From UBA3069 sp050633465 (GTDB taxonomy: Bacteria; Pseudomonadota; Alphaproteobacteria; Rhodobacterales; Rhodobacteraceae), in contig JBOEGO010000002.1 in assembly GCA_050633465.1 (NCBI GenBank), positions 1 to 64,000 of the forward strand: a DNA stretch of 64,000 nt, written 5' to 3'. Each line of letters begins with the position of its first letter. Positions within the stretch are counted from its first letter, which is position 1. A model generated the notes under the pieces. The model saw only the letters and a list, made by a program, of their open reading frames with translations, was not told the DNA's origin and made no database searches. The translations under genes were made by a program, and so were the position numbers. Positions 39,640-49,274 of this stretch are shown here, one piece after another.

Positions 39640-41484
39640 ATGCTGCGTATATCTGATATTTCCTACTCCATCGAAGGCCGCCCCCTGTTTGAAGGGGCAT
39701 CGGCCACCATTCCCACGGGTCACAAGGTCGGCCTGATCGGTCGCAACGGCGCGGGCAAAACCACGCTGTTCAAACTGATCCGTGGCGAATTGCACCTGGA
39801 CGGGGGCAAGATCGAATTGCCCGCCCGCGCCCGCATCGGCGGCGTCGCCCAAGAGGTGCCGGGAAACGAGGTATCGCTGCTGGATACCGTGCTTGCCGCC
39901 GATATCGAACGCGCCGAACTGCTGGCCGAGGCCGAAACCGCCACCGACCCGCACCGCATCGCCGATATCCAGACCCGCCTGACCGATATCGACGCATGGA
40001 GCGCCGAAGGCCGCGCCTCCTCTATCCTAAAGGGTCTGGGATTCGACGCCGAAGAACAGCTGATGCCCTGCTCCGCCTTTTCCGGCGGTTGGCGGATGCG
40101 CGTCGCCCTTGCCGCCGTGCTGTTTTCCGAACCCGATTACCTGCTGCTGGATGAACCGACCAACTATCTGGACCTCGAAGGCGCGCTGTGGTTGGAGAGT
40201 TACCTTGGCCGCTATCCGCACACGGTTTTGATCATCTCGCATGACCGCGAATTGCTGAACCGTGCGGTGGGCGCGATCCTGCATTTGGAAAACCGCCAAC
40301 TGACCTATTACACGGGCCCCTATGACCAGTTCGCCCGCCAACGCGCCGAACAACGCGCCGTGATCGCCGCACAGGCCAAAAAACAGGACCTGCGCCGCGC
40401 CCATCTGCAATCCTTTGTCGACCGGTTCAAGGCCAAGGCATCCAAGGCGAAACAGGCCCAATCCCGCGTTAAAATGCTCGAGAAAATGGAGACGATACGC
40501 GCCCCCGAGGATGCGGCGCGCACCGTCTTTACCTTCCCCGAACCCGAGGAACTGTCCCCCCCCATCATCGCCACCGAAGGCGCCAGTGTGGGTTACGGCG
40601 ATACCGTTATCCTCAAGGGGTTGAACCTGCGCATTGATCAGGATGACCGCATCGCCCTTCTGGGCAAGAACGGTCAGGGTAAATCCACCCTTTCCAAGAT
40701 GTTATCGGGCAGACTTGAAGTCATGTCGGGCAAGATGCAGACCAGTTCGAAACTGCGCATCGGCTTTTTCGCCCAGCATCAGGTGGACGAGCTGTATATT
40801 GATGAATCGCCGCTGCAACACCTGCTGCGCGAACGCCCCGAAGAAGGGCAATCCAAACTGCGCGCCCGTCTTGCGGGTTTCGGGCTTGGCCCCGATCAGG
40901 CCGAAACCGCCGTGGGCCGCCTGTCGGGCGGGCAAAAGGCGCGGCTGTCGCTGCTGCTGGCCACCCTGCCCGCGCCGCATCTGCTGATCCTCGATGAACC
41001 GACCAACCACCTGGATATCGAATCCCGCGAAGCACTGGTCGAGGCGCTGACCGCCTATTCCGGCGCGGTGATTCTGGTCAGCCACGACATGCACCTGCTG
41101 TCGATGGTCGCGGACCGGCTGTGGCTGGTCAAGGATGGCTCGGTCAGCCCCTATAACGACGATTTGCCCAGCTATCGCAAGATGTTGCTGCAATCCGATG
41201 CGCCCGCGAAATCCGATAAACCCAAACCTGCCCCCAAACGCGCCAGCCGCGATGACATCCTTGCCCTGCGCGCCGAGGTGCGCAAATGCGAGGAACGCGT
41301 CGCCAAGATCAGCGATATGGAAACCAAGCTGACGAAAAAGCTGGCCGATCCCACCCTATACGAGGATCGCAAGGACGAGGCCGTGGTCTGGCAACGCAAA
41401 TACGCCGAGGTCCGCGAAGCCATGAAACGCGCCGAAGCCATGTGGGAAAAGGCGCTGGAAAAGCTGGAAAAAGCCGAAGGGTAA
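39640..41484 (+). CDS. ABC-F ATPase, YheS-like
   Basis: A 614-residue soluble protein with two ABC ATPase domains and no membrane part. Domain 1: Walker A GRNGAGKTT (34-42), signature FSGGWRMRV, Walker B LLLDEPTNYLDLEG. An 80-residue charged linker (interdomain arm) follows (FVDRFKAKASKAKQAQ). Domain 2: Walker A GKNGQGKST, signature LSGGQKARL, Walker B LILDEPTNHLD. A C-terminal coiled coil is rich in Lys, Glu and Arg. ABC-F proteins act on the ribosome; the FSGGW signature matches the YheS branch. ATG 39640 is used. marC follows after 3 bases. Confidence 0.93.
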   Translation: MLRISDISYSIEGRPLFEGASATIPTGHKVGLIGRNGAGKTTLFKLIRGELHLDGGKIELPARARIGGVAQEVPGNEVSLLDTVLAADIERAELLAEAETATDPHRIADIQTRLTDIDAWSAEGRASSILKGLGFDAEEQLMPCSAFSGGWRMRVALAAVLFSEPDYLLLDEPTNYLDLEGALWLESYLGRYPHTVLIISHDRELLNRAVGAILHLENRQLTYYTGPYDQFARQRAEQRAVIAAQAKKQDLRRAHLQSFVDRFKAKASKAKQAQSRVKMLEKMETIRAPEDAARTVFTFPEPEELSPPIIATEGASVGYGDTVILKGLNLRIDQDDRIALLGKNGQGKSTLSKMLSGRLEVMSGKMQTSSKLRIGFFAQHQVDELYIDESPLQHLLRERPEEGQSKLRARLAGFGLGPDQAETAVGRLSGGQKARLSLLLATLPAPHLLILDEPTNHLDIESREALVEALTAYSGAVILVSHDMHLLSMVADRLWLVKDGSVSPYNDDLPSYRKMLLQSDAPAKSDKPKPAPKRASRDDILALRAEVRKCEERVAKISDMETKLTKKLADPTLYEDRKDEAVVWQRKYAEVREAMKRAEAMWEKALEKLEKAEG

Positions 41485-41487
41485 TGC

Positions 41488-42099
41488 ATGAACTACGCAC
41501 TGCTTGTCACTGAATTTGTTACGCTTTTCGTGATCATCGACCCGATTGGCCTGACGCCTTTGTTTGCCGCCCTGACCCAGGGGATGGATGCCGCACAGCG
41601 CCGCGCCATTGCCATTCGTGCCTGTCTGATCGCCGCGCTGCTGCTGGCCCTGTTCACCTTTCTGGGCGAGGCCGTGCTGGGCTTTGTTGGTATCTCCATG
41701 CCCGCCTTCCGCATCGCGGGCGGCATTTTGCTGTTCCTGACCGCATTGGAAATGCTGTTTGAAAAACGCACCAAACGCCGCGAAGATCAGGCAGACGAAC
41801 GCCCCGATCCATCGGTGTTTCCGCTGGCCATCCCCCTGATCGCCGGCCCCGGTTCGATTGCCACGGTGATCCTGCTGGCGGGCGAACATTCGGCCATGAC
41901 GGGGCGGTTGGGCACCCTGCTGGTCACGCTGGGCGTGCTGGCGATTATGCTGGTGATGTTCATGGGCGCGGGCCTGTTGCAACGCGCCCTGGGTAAGACG
42001 GGCATCAACGTCGTGACACGTCTGCTGGGCATGTTGCTGGCGGCGCTTTCGGTGCAATTCGTGCTGGACGGGCTGCGCGCATTCGGGTTTTCCGGCTGA
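41488..42099 (+). CDS. MarC family integral membrane protein
   Basis: A 203-residue protein with six hydrophobic segments (first VTEFVTLFVIIDPIGLTPLFAAL, residues 6-28). It contains the conserved FRIAGGILLFLTALEML and PLAIPLIAGPGSIATVILLA stretches of the MarC/UPF0056 family. The charged loop KRTKRREDQADERPD in the centre faces the cytoplasm. Function is unknown: the E. coli name refers to the marC gene, and a drug-resistance role was not confirmed there. The gene starts three bases after the ABC-F stop and is probably co-transcribed with it. Confidence 0.92.
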   Translation: MNYALLVTEFVTLFVIIDPIGLTPLFAALTQGMDAAQRRAIAIRACLIAALLLALFTFLGEAVLGFVGISMPAFRIAGGILLFLTALEMLFEKRTKRREDQADERPDPSVFPLAIPLIAGPGSIATVILLAGEHSAMTGRLGTLLVTLGVLAIMLVMFMGAGLLQRALGKTGINVVTRLLGMLLAALSVQFVLDGLRAFGFSG

Positions 42100-42154
42100 C
42101 CCCCTGCCATTTCGCGCCCCCGCCCCTATATTGATGCCAGCTAGGGGGGAATAG

Positions 42155-42736
42155 ATGTCCACTGATCATATGATGAACCTGCTGTATCTGGCCGTGCTGG
42201 GCAGCGCGATTGCCCTGTGGTTTTTTGCGCAAAACCGCCAGAGCAAGGGCCGCACCCTGCAATATGCCGCCGTCTGGGGGCTGATTTTTGCGGGCACGGT
42301 TGCGGGCATCGGGCTGTGGGGTGACATCCGCCAATCGGTGCTGCCGCGCCAGTCGGTGATCGCAGACACTGGCCAGATCGTGCTGCCCATTGCGCAGGAC
42401 GGGCATTATTATGCCACGCTGGATGTGAACGGCACCCCGATCCGGTTTGTCGTCGATACCGGCGCATCTCAGGTGGTGCTGTCGCGTGGCGATGCCGCCC
42501 GCGCCGGGATCAAGGTGGATGAACTGGCCTATACCGGCAGCGCCAATACCGCCAACGGCAGGGTGCGCACCGCGCCAGTGCGGCTCGATTCCATCGCCCT
42601 TGGCCCCTTTACCGATGCGCGCCAGATGGTGTTTGTGAATGACGGTGAAATGCGCGGGTCATTGCTGGGCATGTCATACCTGCACCGGTTCAGCAAAATC
42701 GAAATTTCCGATGGCGCGCTGACATTGACACGTTAA
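42155..42736 (+). CDS. Retropepsin-like aspartic protease, membrane-anchored (TIGR02281 type)
   Basis: A 193-residue protein. Two N-terminal membrane helices (about 8-25 and 38-55) precede a periplasmic domain. The domain carries the aspartic protease motif FVVDTGASQVVLS, with catalytic Asp101; one Asp per chain implies a dimer, as in retroviral proteases. The flap-like region and the second conserved stretch LLGMSYLHRF are also present. Substrates are not known. Its TAA overlaps the stop of holC by four bases on the other strand, so the genes converge tail to tail. Confidence 0.88.
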   Translation: MSTDHMMNLLYLAVLGSAIALWFFAQNRQSKGRTLQYAAVWGLIFAGTVAGIGLWGDIRQSVLPRQSVIADTGQIVLPIAQDGHYYATLDVNGTPIRFVVDTGASQVVLSRGDAARAGIKVDELAYTGSANTANGRVRTAPVRLDSIALGPFTDARQMVFVNDGEMRGSLLGMSYLHRFSKIEISDGALTLTR

Positions 42737-43212
42737 CAACGCGCCGCAACCCGTTCATTTTTAGCTTTTTTCTGCCACTTGCCGGATTCTTCGGACCAGT
42801 ATTCCGCCTTGCAGCCCGCGCCGGTCAGCGCCTTCCACTGCACCCGCGCGGCCTGCACTGCGGCGTCCGAATTGCCATCAAACAGAATGCGCACGCGCTG
42901 CATCTGCGCCACCTCTGCGGCTGTCACATCGGCCCCGTCCACCGAAAACAACGTGACCGCCCCGTTGGGAATGTCATGGCCCGTGGTCAGCAATACGGGC
43001 TGGTCCGCATCCTGCGCCCCGCCCGCCACACCATGGGGCAGAAACCGCGCCTGCGGTCCCTGCCACAGCAGCGCGTCCAGCGTGGCCAGACGCGCCGCAT
43101 CCCTGCCGCGCACGACCACATTCCACCCCTGATCCAGTGAACGATCCAACAGATCGCCCAGCGTCACCTGCAACGGATTGCGGGTCAGATGGTAAAACAT
43201 GGCCTGTCCCAT
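42733..43212 (-). CDS. holC: DNA polymerase III subunit chi
   Basis: A 159-residue chi subunit that links the clamp loader to single-strand binding protein. Seen: FYHLTRNPLQVTLGDLLDRSLDQGWNVVV at the N-terminus, the LDALLWQG segment and FLPHGVAG, followed by QPVLLTTGHDIPNGAVTLFSVDGA, all typical of alphaproteobacterial HolC. The C-terminal tail is rich in Lys and Ser. The start at 43212 lies 6 bases after the pepA stop with GCAGGA upstream. The pepA-holC order is common in this group. Confidence 0.93.
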   Translation of the reverse strand: MGQAMFYHLTRNPLQVTLGDLLDRSLDQGWNVVVRGRDAARLATLDALLWQGPQARFLPHGVAGGAQDADQPVLLTTGHDIPNGAVTLFSVDGADVTAAEVAQMQRVRILFDGNSDAAVQAARVQWKALTGAGCKAEYWSEESGKWQKKAKNERVAARC

Positions 43213-43218
43213 CAGGCG

Positions 43219-44697
43219 TTATTCCTGCGGTTCGAAATGATCGGCGATCATCCGGTTCAGCGCACGCACGCCCCAGCCCGTCGGCCCCTTGGGCGCCAGC
43301 GGCGTCGGCCCCGATGTAAAGGCAACACCGGCGATATCCAGATGGATCCACGGCACGCCGTCCTGCACGAACCGTTTCAGGAATTCCGCCGCGGTGATCG
43401 ACCCCGCCGCACGTCCGCCCGAATTCTTAACATCGGCCAGACGGCTTTCCATCAACTTGGCATAGCCTTCGCCCAGCGGCATCCGCCACGCGCCCTCGGC
43501 CTCGGCCTCGGCGGATTTAAGAAAGGATTTGCACAGCGCATCGTCGGTGGAATAGGTCGCCGCATTGTCATGCCCCAGCGCCACAATCGCCGCGCCGGTC
43601 AGCGTGGCCAGATCAATCATGCCGCAGGGTTTGAATGTTTCCTGCGCATACCACATCACATCGCACAGCACCAAACGCCCCTCGGCGTCGGTGTTGTTCA
43701 CCTCGATCGTGTCGCCCTTCATGGATGTCACGATATCGCCGGGGCGCATCGCATTGCCCGCAGGCATGTTTTCAACCAATCCGACCAGACCAACCACATT
43801 GGCCTTGGCCCCGCGCAGCGCCAGCGTTTTCATCACGCCCGCCACGGTGCCCGCGCCGCCCATGTCCATGGTCATGTCTTCCATGCCCGCCGATGGTTTC
43901 AGGCTGATGCCGCCGGTGTCGAACACCACCCCCTTGCCGACCAGCGCCAGCGGGGCCGCGCCCGCCTCGCCGCCCTGCCATTCCATCACCACCACCTTGG
44001 TCGGGGTGACGCTGGCATGACCCACGGCCAACAGGGCATTCATGCCCAGGCTTTCCAGTTCGGGTTCGTCCATCACCCGCACCTTGACCCCCAGATCCCC
44101 CAGCGCCAGCAGGCGGGTGGCGAATTCGCTGGTGGTCAGCACATTGGCGGGTTCGCTCACCAGATCGCGGGTGAAAAACACGCCCTCGGCCACGGCCAGC
44201 AGCGGCGCGGCGGCGGCGCTGGCCTCTTCGGGTTTGGTGACATAGGCGGTGATGCCCTCGGCCACGGCGTCATCCTTTTTGGATTTGTGATCGGTAAAGG
44301 CATAGGCGCGCAGCACCACCCCCTGCACCAATTCGCCCAGGCGCGGATGGTTGCCGCCACATAGGGCCAGCGCCGATTTGCCCTTGGCCATGGCCAGCTT
44401 GGCCCCCGCCTTGCGCGCCAGATCGGGGTCAACGCGTTTTTCCAGCTTGACCACATCCACCGCGTCGGCTGCCATCCCCACGGGATAGGCCAATGTCGCC
44501 ACATCCCCCGCCTTCATCTTGGCAAACCTGTCGGATTCCGCCAGCCGCGCCAATGCGCCCTTGCACAGGCGGTTCACGCGGCGCGCAGCCGGGTCCATCT
44601 TGCCCTCGTCACCGATGATCACGGCCAGACGGCCGGTAACGGTGGCGATGGCATCCAGATCTACGGCTTGAAATGCGACGGAAACGGGGGTGGTCAT
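43219..44697 (-). CDS. pepA: Leucyl aminopeptidase
   Basis: A 492-residue M17 aminopeptidase that removes N-terminal residues from peptides in the cytoplasm; hexameric with two metals per active site. The family signature NTDAEGRLVL (about residues 338-347) carries metal ligands Asp and Glu and the catalytic Arg. GKGVVFDTGGISLKP (about 257-271) holds the other ligands. The N-terminal domain is shorter and divergent as usual. ATG 44697 (MTTPVSVAFQ) has GCAGGAGAACCGCCC in front; the longer frame to 44808 is rejected. holC follows on the same strand. Confidence 0.96.
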   Translation of the reverse strand: MTTPVSVAFQAVDLDAIATVTGRLAVIIGDEGKMDPAARRVNRLCKGALARLAESDRFAKMKAGDVATLAYPVGMAADAVDVVKLEKRVDPDLARKAGAKLAMAKGKSALALCGGNHPRLGELVQGVVLRAYAFTDHKSKKDDAVAEGITAYVTKPEEASAAAAPLLAVAEGVFFTRDLVSEPANVLTTSEFATRLLALGDLGVKVRVMDEPELESLGMNALLAVGHASVTPTKVVVMEWQGGEAGAAPLALVGKGVVFDTGGISLKPSAGMEDMTMDMGGAGTVAGVMKTLALRGAKANVVGLVGLVENMPAGNAMRPGDIVTSMKGDTIEVNNTDAEGRLVLCDVMWYAQETFKPCGMIDLATLTGAAIVALGHDNAATYSTDDALCKSFLKSAEAEAEGAWRMPLGEGYAKLMESRLADVKNSGGRAAGSITAAEFLKRFVQDGVPWIHLDIAGVAFTSGPTPLAPKGPTGWGVRALNRMIADHFEPQE

Positions 44698-44836
44698 GGG
44701 CGGTTCTCCTGCTGCTGCTGTCATTCTTGGCCCGATACCTAGCGCGCCACCGCCGCCAAGACCAGATAGCAGTTTCACCCGCCGCAGCCATGCGATAGTG
44801 TCGCGCACAATATGTGGGGTTCCCTGGGGGGGAAAT

Positions 44837-45976
44837 TTGTCCAGATTCGACAGATATATGCTGTCCCAGTTTCTTGTGCTGTTCGGTTTCTTTGCACTGG
44901 TGCTGGTGTCGGTTTACTGGATCAATCAGGCCGTGCGCCTGTTTGACAGGCTGGTGGGCGACGGGCAGTCGGCCTTTGTCTTTGTCGAATTCACCGCCCT
45001 GACCCTGCCCAATGTGATCCGGCTGGTGCTGCCCATGTCGGTCTTTGCCGGATCGGTATACGTGACCAACCGCCTGAGCCAGGAATCAGAACTGGTGGTG
45101 ATGCAGGCCACGGGGTTTTCGCCGTGGCGGCTGGCGCGGCCTGCGCTATATTACGGGTTGATCGTGGCAGGCATGATGATGGTGCTGACCCATGTTCTGG
45201 TGCCCGCATCGCTGGCCCAACTGGCCGAGCGCGAACGCGAGGTCACCCAGAACGTCACCGCCAAACTGCTGACCGAGGGCACATTCCTGCACCCCACCGA
45301 TGGCGTCACCTTCTACATCCGCGAAATCACGCCATCGGGGGCGCTGACCGATGTCTACCTGTCGGATCGCCGCGATCCGGCCCGCACCATGACCTATACC
45401 GCATCCGAGGCATATCTGGTCAAATCCGATGACGACCGCACGCGGCTGGTGATGGTCGATGGCATGTCGCAAACCCTGATGGCCGCAGGGGCGCGGCTGT
45501 TCACCACGCGGTTTGCCGATTTTTCCTATGATATCAGCAACCTGATCCGCGCCAACAGCACCCCGCGCCGGTCGATCAAACATGTGGGCACGCTGGAAAC
45601 CCTGCGCAACCCCGCCGCCATCGCGCTTGAAACCGGCAATAGCGTCGGCGCGGTGATCGAACATATCCACAGCCGTTTCGCGCAACCCCTGCTGGCCATC
45701 GCCGCCGCGCTGATCGGCTTTGCCGCGCTGCTGGTGGGCGGGTTTTCGCGGTTCGGCGTCTGGCGGCAGATCATTCTGGCGCTGGTGCTGCTGGTGTTTG
45801 TCAAACTGGTCGAAGGCCTGGTCAGCGATCCGGTCACCAAAAACCCCGACCTTTGGCCGCTGTCCTATTTGCCCGCACTGATCGGTGCGCTGATCGCCAC
45901 CACCCTGCTGTGGTGGGCCGGGCGCAACCGCCGCCGCCCGCGTGCAGGCGCACCACTGGCCGAGGGCGCAATATGA
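44837..45976 (+). CDS. lptF: LPS export permease LptF
   Basis: A 379-residue inner-membrane subunit of the LptB2FG ABC transporter, which moves LPS from the inner membrane into the Lpt bridge. It has three helices at each end (the first at about 11-30) and a periplasmic beta-jellyroll (about 125-260). The start is most likely TTG 44837 (reads MSRFDRYMLSQF), preceded by GGGGGG; ATG 44858 would cut the conserved N-terminus. It overlaps lptG as ATGA and is divergent from pepA. LptB is not in this window. Confidence 0.93.
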   Translation: MSRFDRYMLSQFLVLFGFFALVLVSVYWINQAVRLFDRLVGDGQSAFVFVEFTALTLPNVIRLVLPMSVFAGSVYVTNRLSQESELVVMQATGFSPWRLARPALYYGLIVAGMMMVLTHVLVPASLAQLAEREREVTQNVTAKLLTEGTFLHPTDGVTFYIREITPSGALTDVYLSDRRDPARTMTYTASEAYLVKSDDDRTRLVMVDGMSQTLMAAGARLFTTRFADFSYDISNLIRANSTPRRSIKHVGTLETLRNPAAIALETGNSVGAVIEHIHSRFAQPLLAIAAALIGFAALLVGGFSRFGVWRQIILALVLLVFVKLVEGLVSDPVTKNPDLWPLSYLPALIGALIATTLLWWAGRNRRRPRAGAPLAEGAI

Positions 45977-47082
45977 TCCTGCACCGCTATTTCGCCCGCC
46001 GTTTCGCGGTGATCTTTGCCGGTATCCTTGGCATATTTTTCCTGCTGATGGGGCTGATTGATCTGGTCGAACAGATCCGCCGGTTTTCGCCGCTGGGGGT
46101 CGATTTTACCGATGTGGTCGGGCTGACCCTGCTGAACATTCCGGCGGGCCTGTATAATATCCTGCCGCTGATTATGATCCTGTCCACGGTGGCGCTGTTC
46201 ATCGGGTTGTCGCGCTCCTCCGAACTGGTGGTCACGCGGGCCTCGGGGCGTTCGGCCTTGCGGGCGCTGCTGGCCCCGCTGGCGGTGGCGCTGACCATCG
46301 GCACGCTGGCCGTGGCCATGTTCAACCCCATCGTCGCCGCCACCTCGAAACGCTATACCACGCTATACGAACAATACCGCAACGGCGGGTCCGATGTGCT
46401 GTCCCTATCCTCCGAAGGGCTGTGGCTGCGGCAAGGCTCGGCCAAGGGCCAGACCCTGATCCGCGCCGTGCGCGCCAATTCCGATGGCACCACGCTATAT
46501 GATGCGACATTCCTGACCTATGCGCCCGATTTCACCCCCGTCCGCCGGATCGAGGCCGCAACCGCCACCCTGACCCGTGGCGCCTGGCAGTTGGAAAACG
46601 TCAAGGAATGGCAACTGGCCCCCGACGGGACCGAGGATAGCAACCCCGAAGAAACCGCAACGCGGGCGGCGCAGATGTCGCTGCCGTCGACCCTGACACA
46701 GGAACGCATCCGCGACAGTTTCGGCATGCCCGATACCATTCCGGTCTGGGATCTGCCCGCCTATATCCACCAGCTGGAACAGGCCGGGTTTTCCGCGCGC
46801 CGCCATGCGGTCTGGTTGCAAATGGAACTGGCCCGCCCGCTGTTTCTGGTGGCCATGGTGATGATCGCCTCGGCCTTTACCATGCGGCCGGCGCGTTCGG
46901 GCAACACGGGGCTGGCGGTGCTGTTTGCCGTGATGCTGGGGTTTCTGATGTATTACATTAGAAACTTCTCGCAAATACTTGGCGAAAATGGACAAATCCC
47001 CATTGCGCTGGCCGCTTGGGCGCCGCCTGTCGCCGCTGCCTTCTTGGCAACCGGCCTGCTGCTGCATATGGAGGACGGATGA
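45973..47082 (+). CDS. lptG: LPS export permease LptG
   Basis: A 369-residue partner of LptF. It starts MILHRYFARRFAVIFAGILGIFFLLMGLIDLVEQIRRF in parts, has a first helix at about 11-32, the periplasmic jellyroll in the centre and three helices in the last 90 residues (FLVAMVMIASAFTMRP, LAVLFAVMLGFLMYYI). Family conservation and length (E. coli 360) fit. The ATG overlaps lptF and its own stop overlaps lptD, so lptF-lptG-lptD are translated in series. Permeases and the outer-membrane exit protein of one machine are thus co-ordered. Confidence 0.94.
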   Translation: MILHRYFARRFAVIFAGILGIFFLLMGLIDLVEQIRRFSPLGVDFTDVVGLTLLNIPAGLYNILPLIMILSTVALFIGLSRSSELVVTRASGRSALRALLAPLAVALTIGTLAVAMFNPIVAATSKRYTTLYEQYRNGGSDVLSLSSEGLWLRQGSAKGQTLIRAVRANSDGTTLYDATFLTYAPDFTPVRRIEAATATLTRGAWQLENVKEWQLAPDGTEDSNPEETATRAAQMSLPSTLTQERIRDSFGMPDTIPVWDLPAYIHQLEQAGFSARRHAVWLQMELARPLFLVAMVMIASAFTMRPARSGNTGLAVLFAVMLGFLMYYIRNFSQILGENGQIPIALAAWAPPVAAAFLATGLLLHMEDG

Positions 47083-49259
47083 CTCTGCCGCTTCGCCCTT
47101 TTCTGATTGCACTGGCTGTTGCCACTGCCGCCACGCCTGCGCTGTCGCAGGACGTGGGCGTGGGTGATGCAGCGACCACAGCCGCAACCGCAACCGCCAC
47201 GCAATCCCGTGGCCCTGCGGTGCTGGTTGCTGATTCCGTGCGCCTTGATGGCCGCGACACCCTGATCGCCGAAGGCCACGTCGAAGCCTTGCAGGGCGAC
47301 ACCCGCCTGACCGCGCAGCGCATCATTTATGACCGCAAGGCCGACAACCTGATCCTGACAGGGCCAATCACCATCACCCAAGGAGATCGCGTCGTGGTGC
47401 TGGCCGATCAGGGGCAAATGGACAGCCAGCTGCAAAACGGCCTGCTGACAGGTGCGCGCATGGTGCTGGACCAACAGGTGCAACTGGCCGCCACGCAAAT
47501 CGACCGCGTCGGCGGGCGTTATACCCAGCTTTACAAAACCGCCGTCACCTCCTGCCGCGTCTGCGGGCAGGACACCGCCCCGCTGTGGCAGATCAGGGCC
47601 GAAAAGGTGGTGCATGACCAGCAGGAACGCCAGCTGTATTTCACCAATGCACAGCTGCGCCTGATGGATGTTCCGGTGCTGTGGACCCCGCGTTTGCGCC
47701 TGCCTGACCCCACGCTGAAACGGGCGTCCGGTTTCCTGATCCCCTCGATGCATCAAAGCAGCGAACTGGGGCTGGGGCTGAAAATGCCCTATTTCATCCG
47801 CATCGGATCACATAAGGATCTGACGCTGACCCCGTTCATTTCCACCAACACCCGCACGCTGGAATTCCGCTATCGTCAGGCGTTTCGCACCGGGCGGATC
47901 GAATTCAACGGGGCGCTGTCCAATGATGACCTGGGCAGTTACGAAAACCCGCGTGGTTACCTGTTTGGCGAGGGTCGGTTCGACCTGCGCAACGATTACA
48001 AACTGTCCTTTGCCCTACAGGCCGTCAGCGACAAGGCCTATCTGACCGAATACGGCTATTCCGATGCCGACCGCCTGAAATCGGAACTGGCGCTGACACG
48101 TGCGCGGCGCGATGAATTCACCCGCGCCTCGCTGGTCACATTCCAATCCCTGCGCACCGGCGAAGACAACGCAACCATCCCCACCATCGTCGCCGATATT
48201 GATTATGAACGCCGCTATTTCCCGCGCTTTGGCGGCGAATTGCGGCTGGGGCTGGGGGCGCACAGCCATTACCGCTATTCCAGCGCCGATATCGTCGGGC
48301 GCGACCTGTCCCGTGCAGATGCCTCGGTTTCGTGGCGGCGCAACTGGACGCTGGGTCCGGGCATTCTGGCCACATTCGACACCGGGCTGGCGATTGACGG
48401 CTTTCTGGTGGAACAGGACAGCACATCGGTCGACAGCGACACCGAATTGCGCCCCCATGTCGCCGCCACCCTGCGCTGGCCATGGATGAAAACCACCGCC
48501 CGCGGCACCGCCCATATCATCGAACCCGTGTTGATGATGGGCTGGGTCGGCGGGCAAAGCCTGAACGTGCCCAATGACGAATCCACCCGCGTCGAATTCG
48601 ACGAAGGCAACCTGCTGGACCTGTCGCGCTTTCCCGCACCCGACCGGTATGAACGCGGCGCGATGATGGCCTATGGCGTGAACTGGTCGCGCCAAACCGC
48701 CGCCGGATGGGGATCAACCCTGTCGCTGGGGCGGATCATGCGGGCCGATGAAAATTTCGAATTCACCCGCACATCGGGCCTGTCGGGGCTGGATTCCGGC
48801 CTATTGGTGGCGGGGCAATTGCGCGCCGATTTCGGGCTGAACCTGACCGCCCGCGCCATCTATGACGACGGTGCCGAACTGTCCAAGGCCGAAGCCCGCG
48901 CCGCATGGGCGCGCAACAATTACGGGCTGGGCGCATCCTATGTCTGGCTGGGGGCCGACACGGGCGAAAACCGCCCCAGCACCGTGTCGGAATGGTCGGT
49001 TGACGGCTATTACCGGTTCGCCCGCCACTGGACCAGCACCGCCAACTGGCGCTATGACGTGGCATCGGATCGCACCGCCGAGGCAGGTCTGGGCCTGCAA
49101 TACCGCAACGAATGCATCGAGGTGAACCTTTCCCTCTCGCGCCGCTTTACCTCTTCGACTATCCTGACGCCGTCCACGGATTTCGACTTTACGGTCGGGC
49201 TTTTGGGATTCACTGCCAAGACAGGCGACAAAACCTATACAAGAACCTGTAAAAACTAA
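47079..49259 (+). CDS. lptD: LPS assembly protein LptD
   Basis: A 726-residue outer-membrane beta-barrel that, with LptE, inserts LPS into the outer leaflet. A signal peptide (MTLPLRPFLIALAVATAATP, cut near residue 23) is followed by the OstA/LptA-like jellyroll (about 45-150: VLVADSVRLDGRDTLIAEGHVE-like repeats) and the barrel (about 200-726). Cys pairs near residue 167 (CRVCGQD) and at the end (two Cys, last in KTYTRTCKN) suggest the inter-domain disulfides of LptD. It overlaps lptG by 4 bp, and surA follows after 15 bases, whose product helps fold barrels such as this one. Confidence 0.94.
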   Translation: MTLPLRPFLIALAVATAATPALSQDVGVGDAATTAATATATQSRGPAVLVADSVRLDGRDTLIAEGHVEALQGDTRLTAQRIIYDRKADNLILTGPITITQGDRVVVLADQGQMDSQLQNGLLTGARMVLDQQVQLAATQIDRVGGRYTQLYKTAVTSCRVCGQDTAPLWQIRAEKVVHDQQERQLYFTNAQLRLMDVPVLWTPRLRLPDPTLKRASGFLIPSMHQSSELGLGLKMPYFIRIGSHKDLTLTPFISTNTRTLEFRYRQAFRTGRIEFNGALSNDDLGSYENPRGYLFGEGRFDLRNDYKLSFALQAVSDKAYLTEYGYSDADRLKSELALTRARRDEFTRASLVTFQSLRTGEDNATIPTIVADIDYERRYFPRFGGELRLGLGAHSHYRYSSADIVGRDLSRADASVSWRRNWTLGPGILATFDTGLAIDGFLVEQDSTSVDSDTELRPHVAATLRWPWMKTTARGTAHIIEPVLMMGWVGGQSLNVPNDESTRVEFDEGNLLDLSRFPAPDRYERGAMMAYGVNWSRQTAAGWGSTLSLGRIMRADENFEFTRTSGLSGLDSGLLVAGQLRADFGLNLTARAIYDDGAELSKAEARAAWARNNYGLGASYVWLGADTGENRPSTVSEWSVDGYYRFARHWTSTANWRYDVASDRTAEAGLGLQYRNECIEVNLSLSRRFTSSTILTPSTDFDFTVGLLGFTAKTGDKTYTRTCKN

Positions 49260-49274
49260 GGAGCAGCCACGGAT

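Noticed and set aside
42155..42736. Aspartic protease as part of a retroelement
   Set aside because: It has two N-terminal membrane helices and lies among housekeeping genes; no reverse transcriptase or integrase nearby. The family is a common bacterial one.
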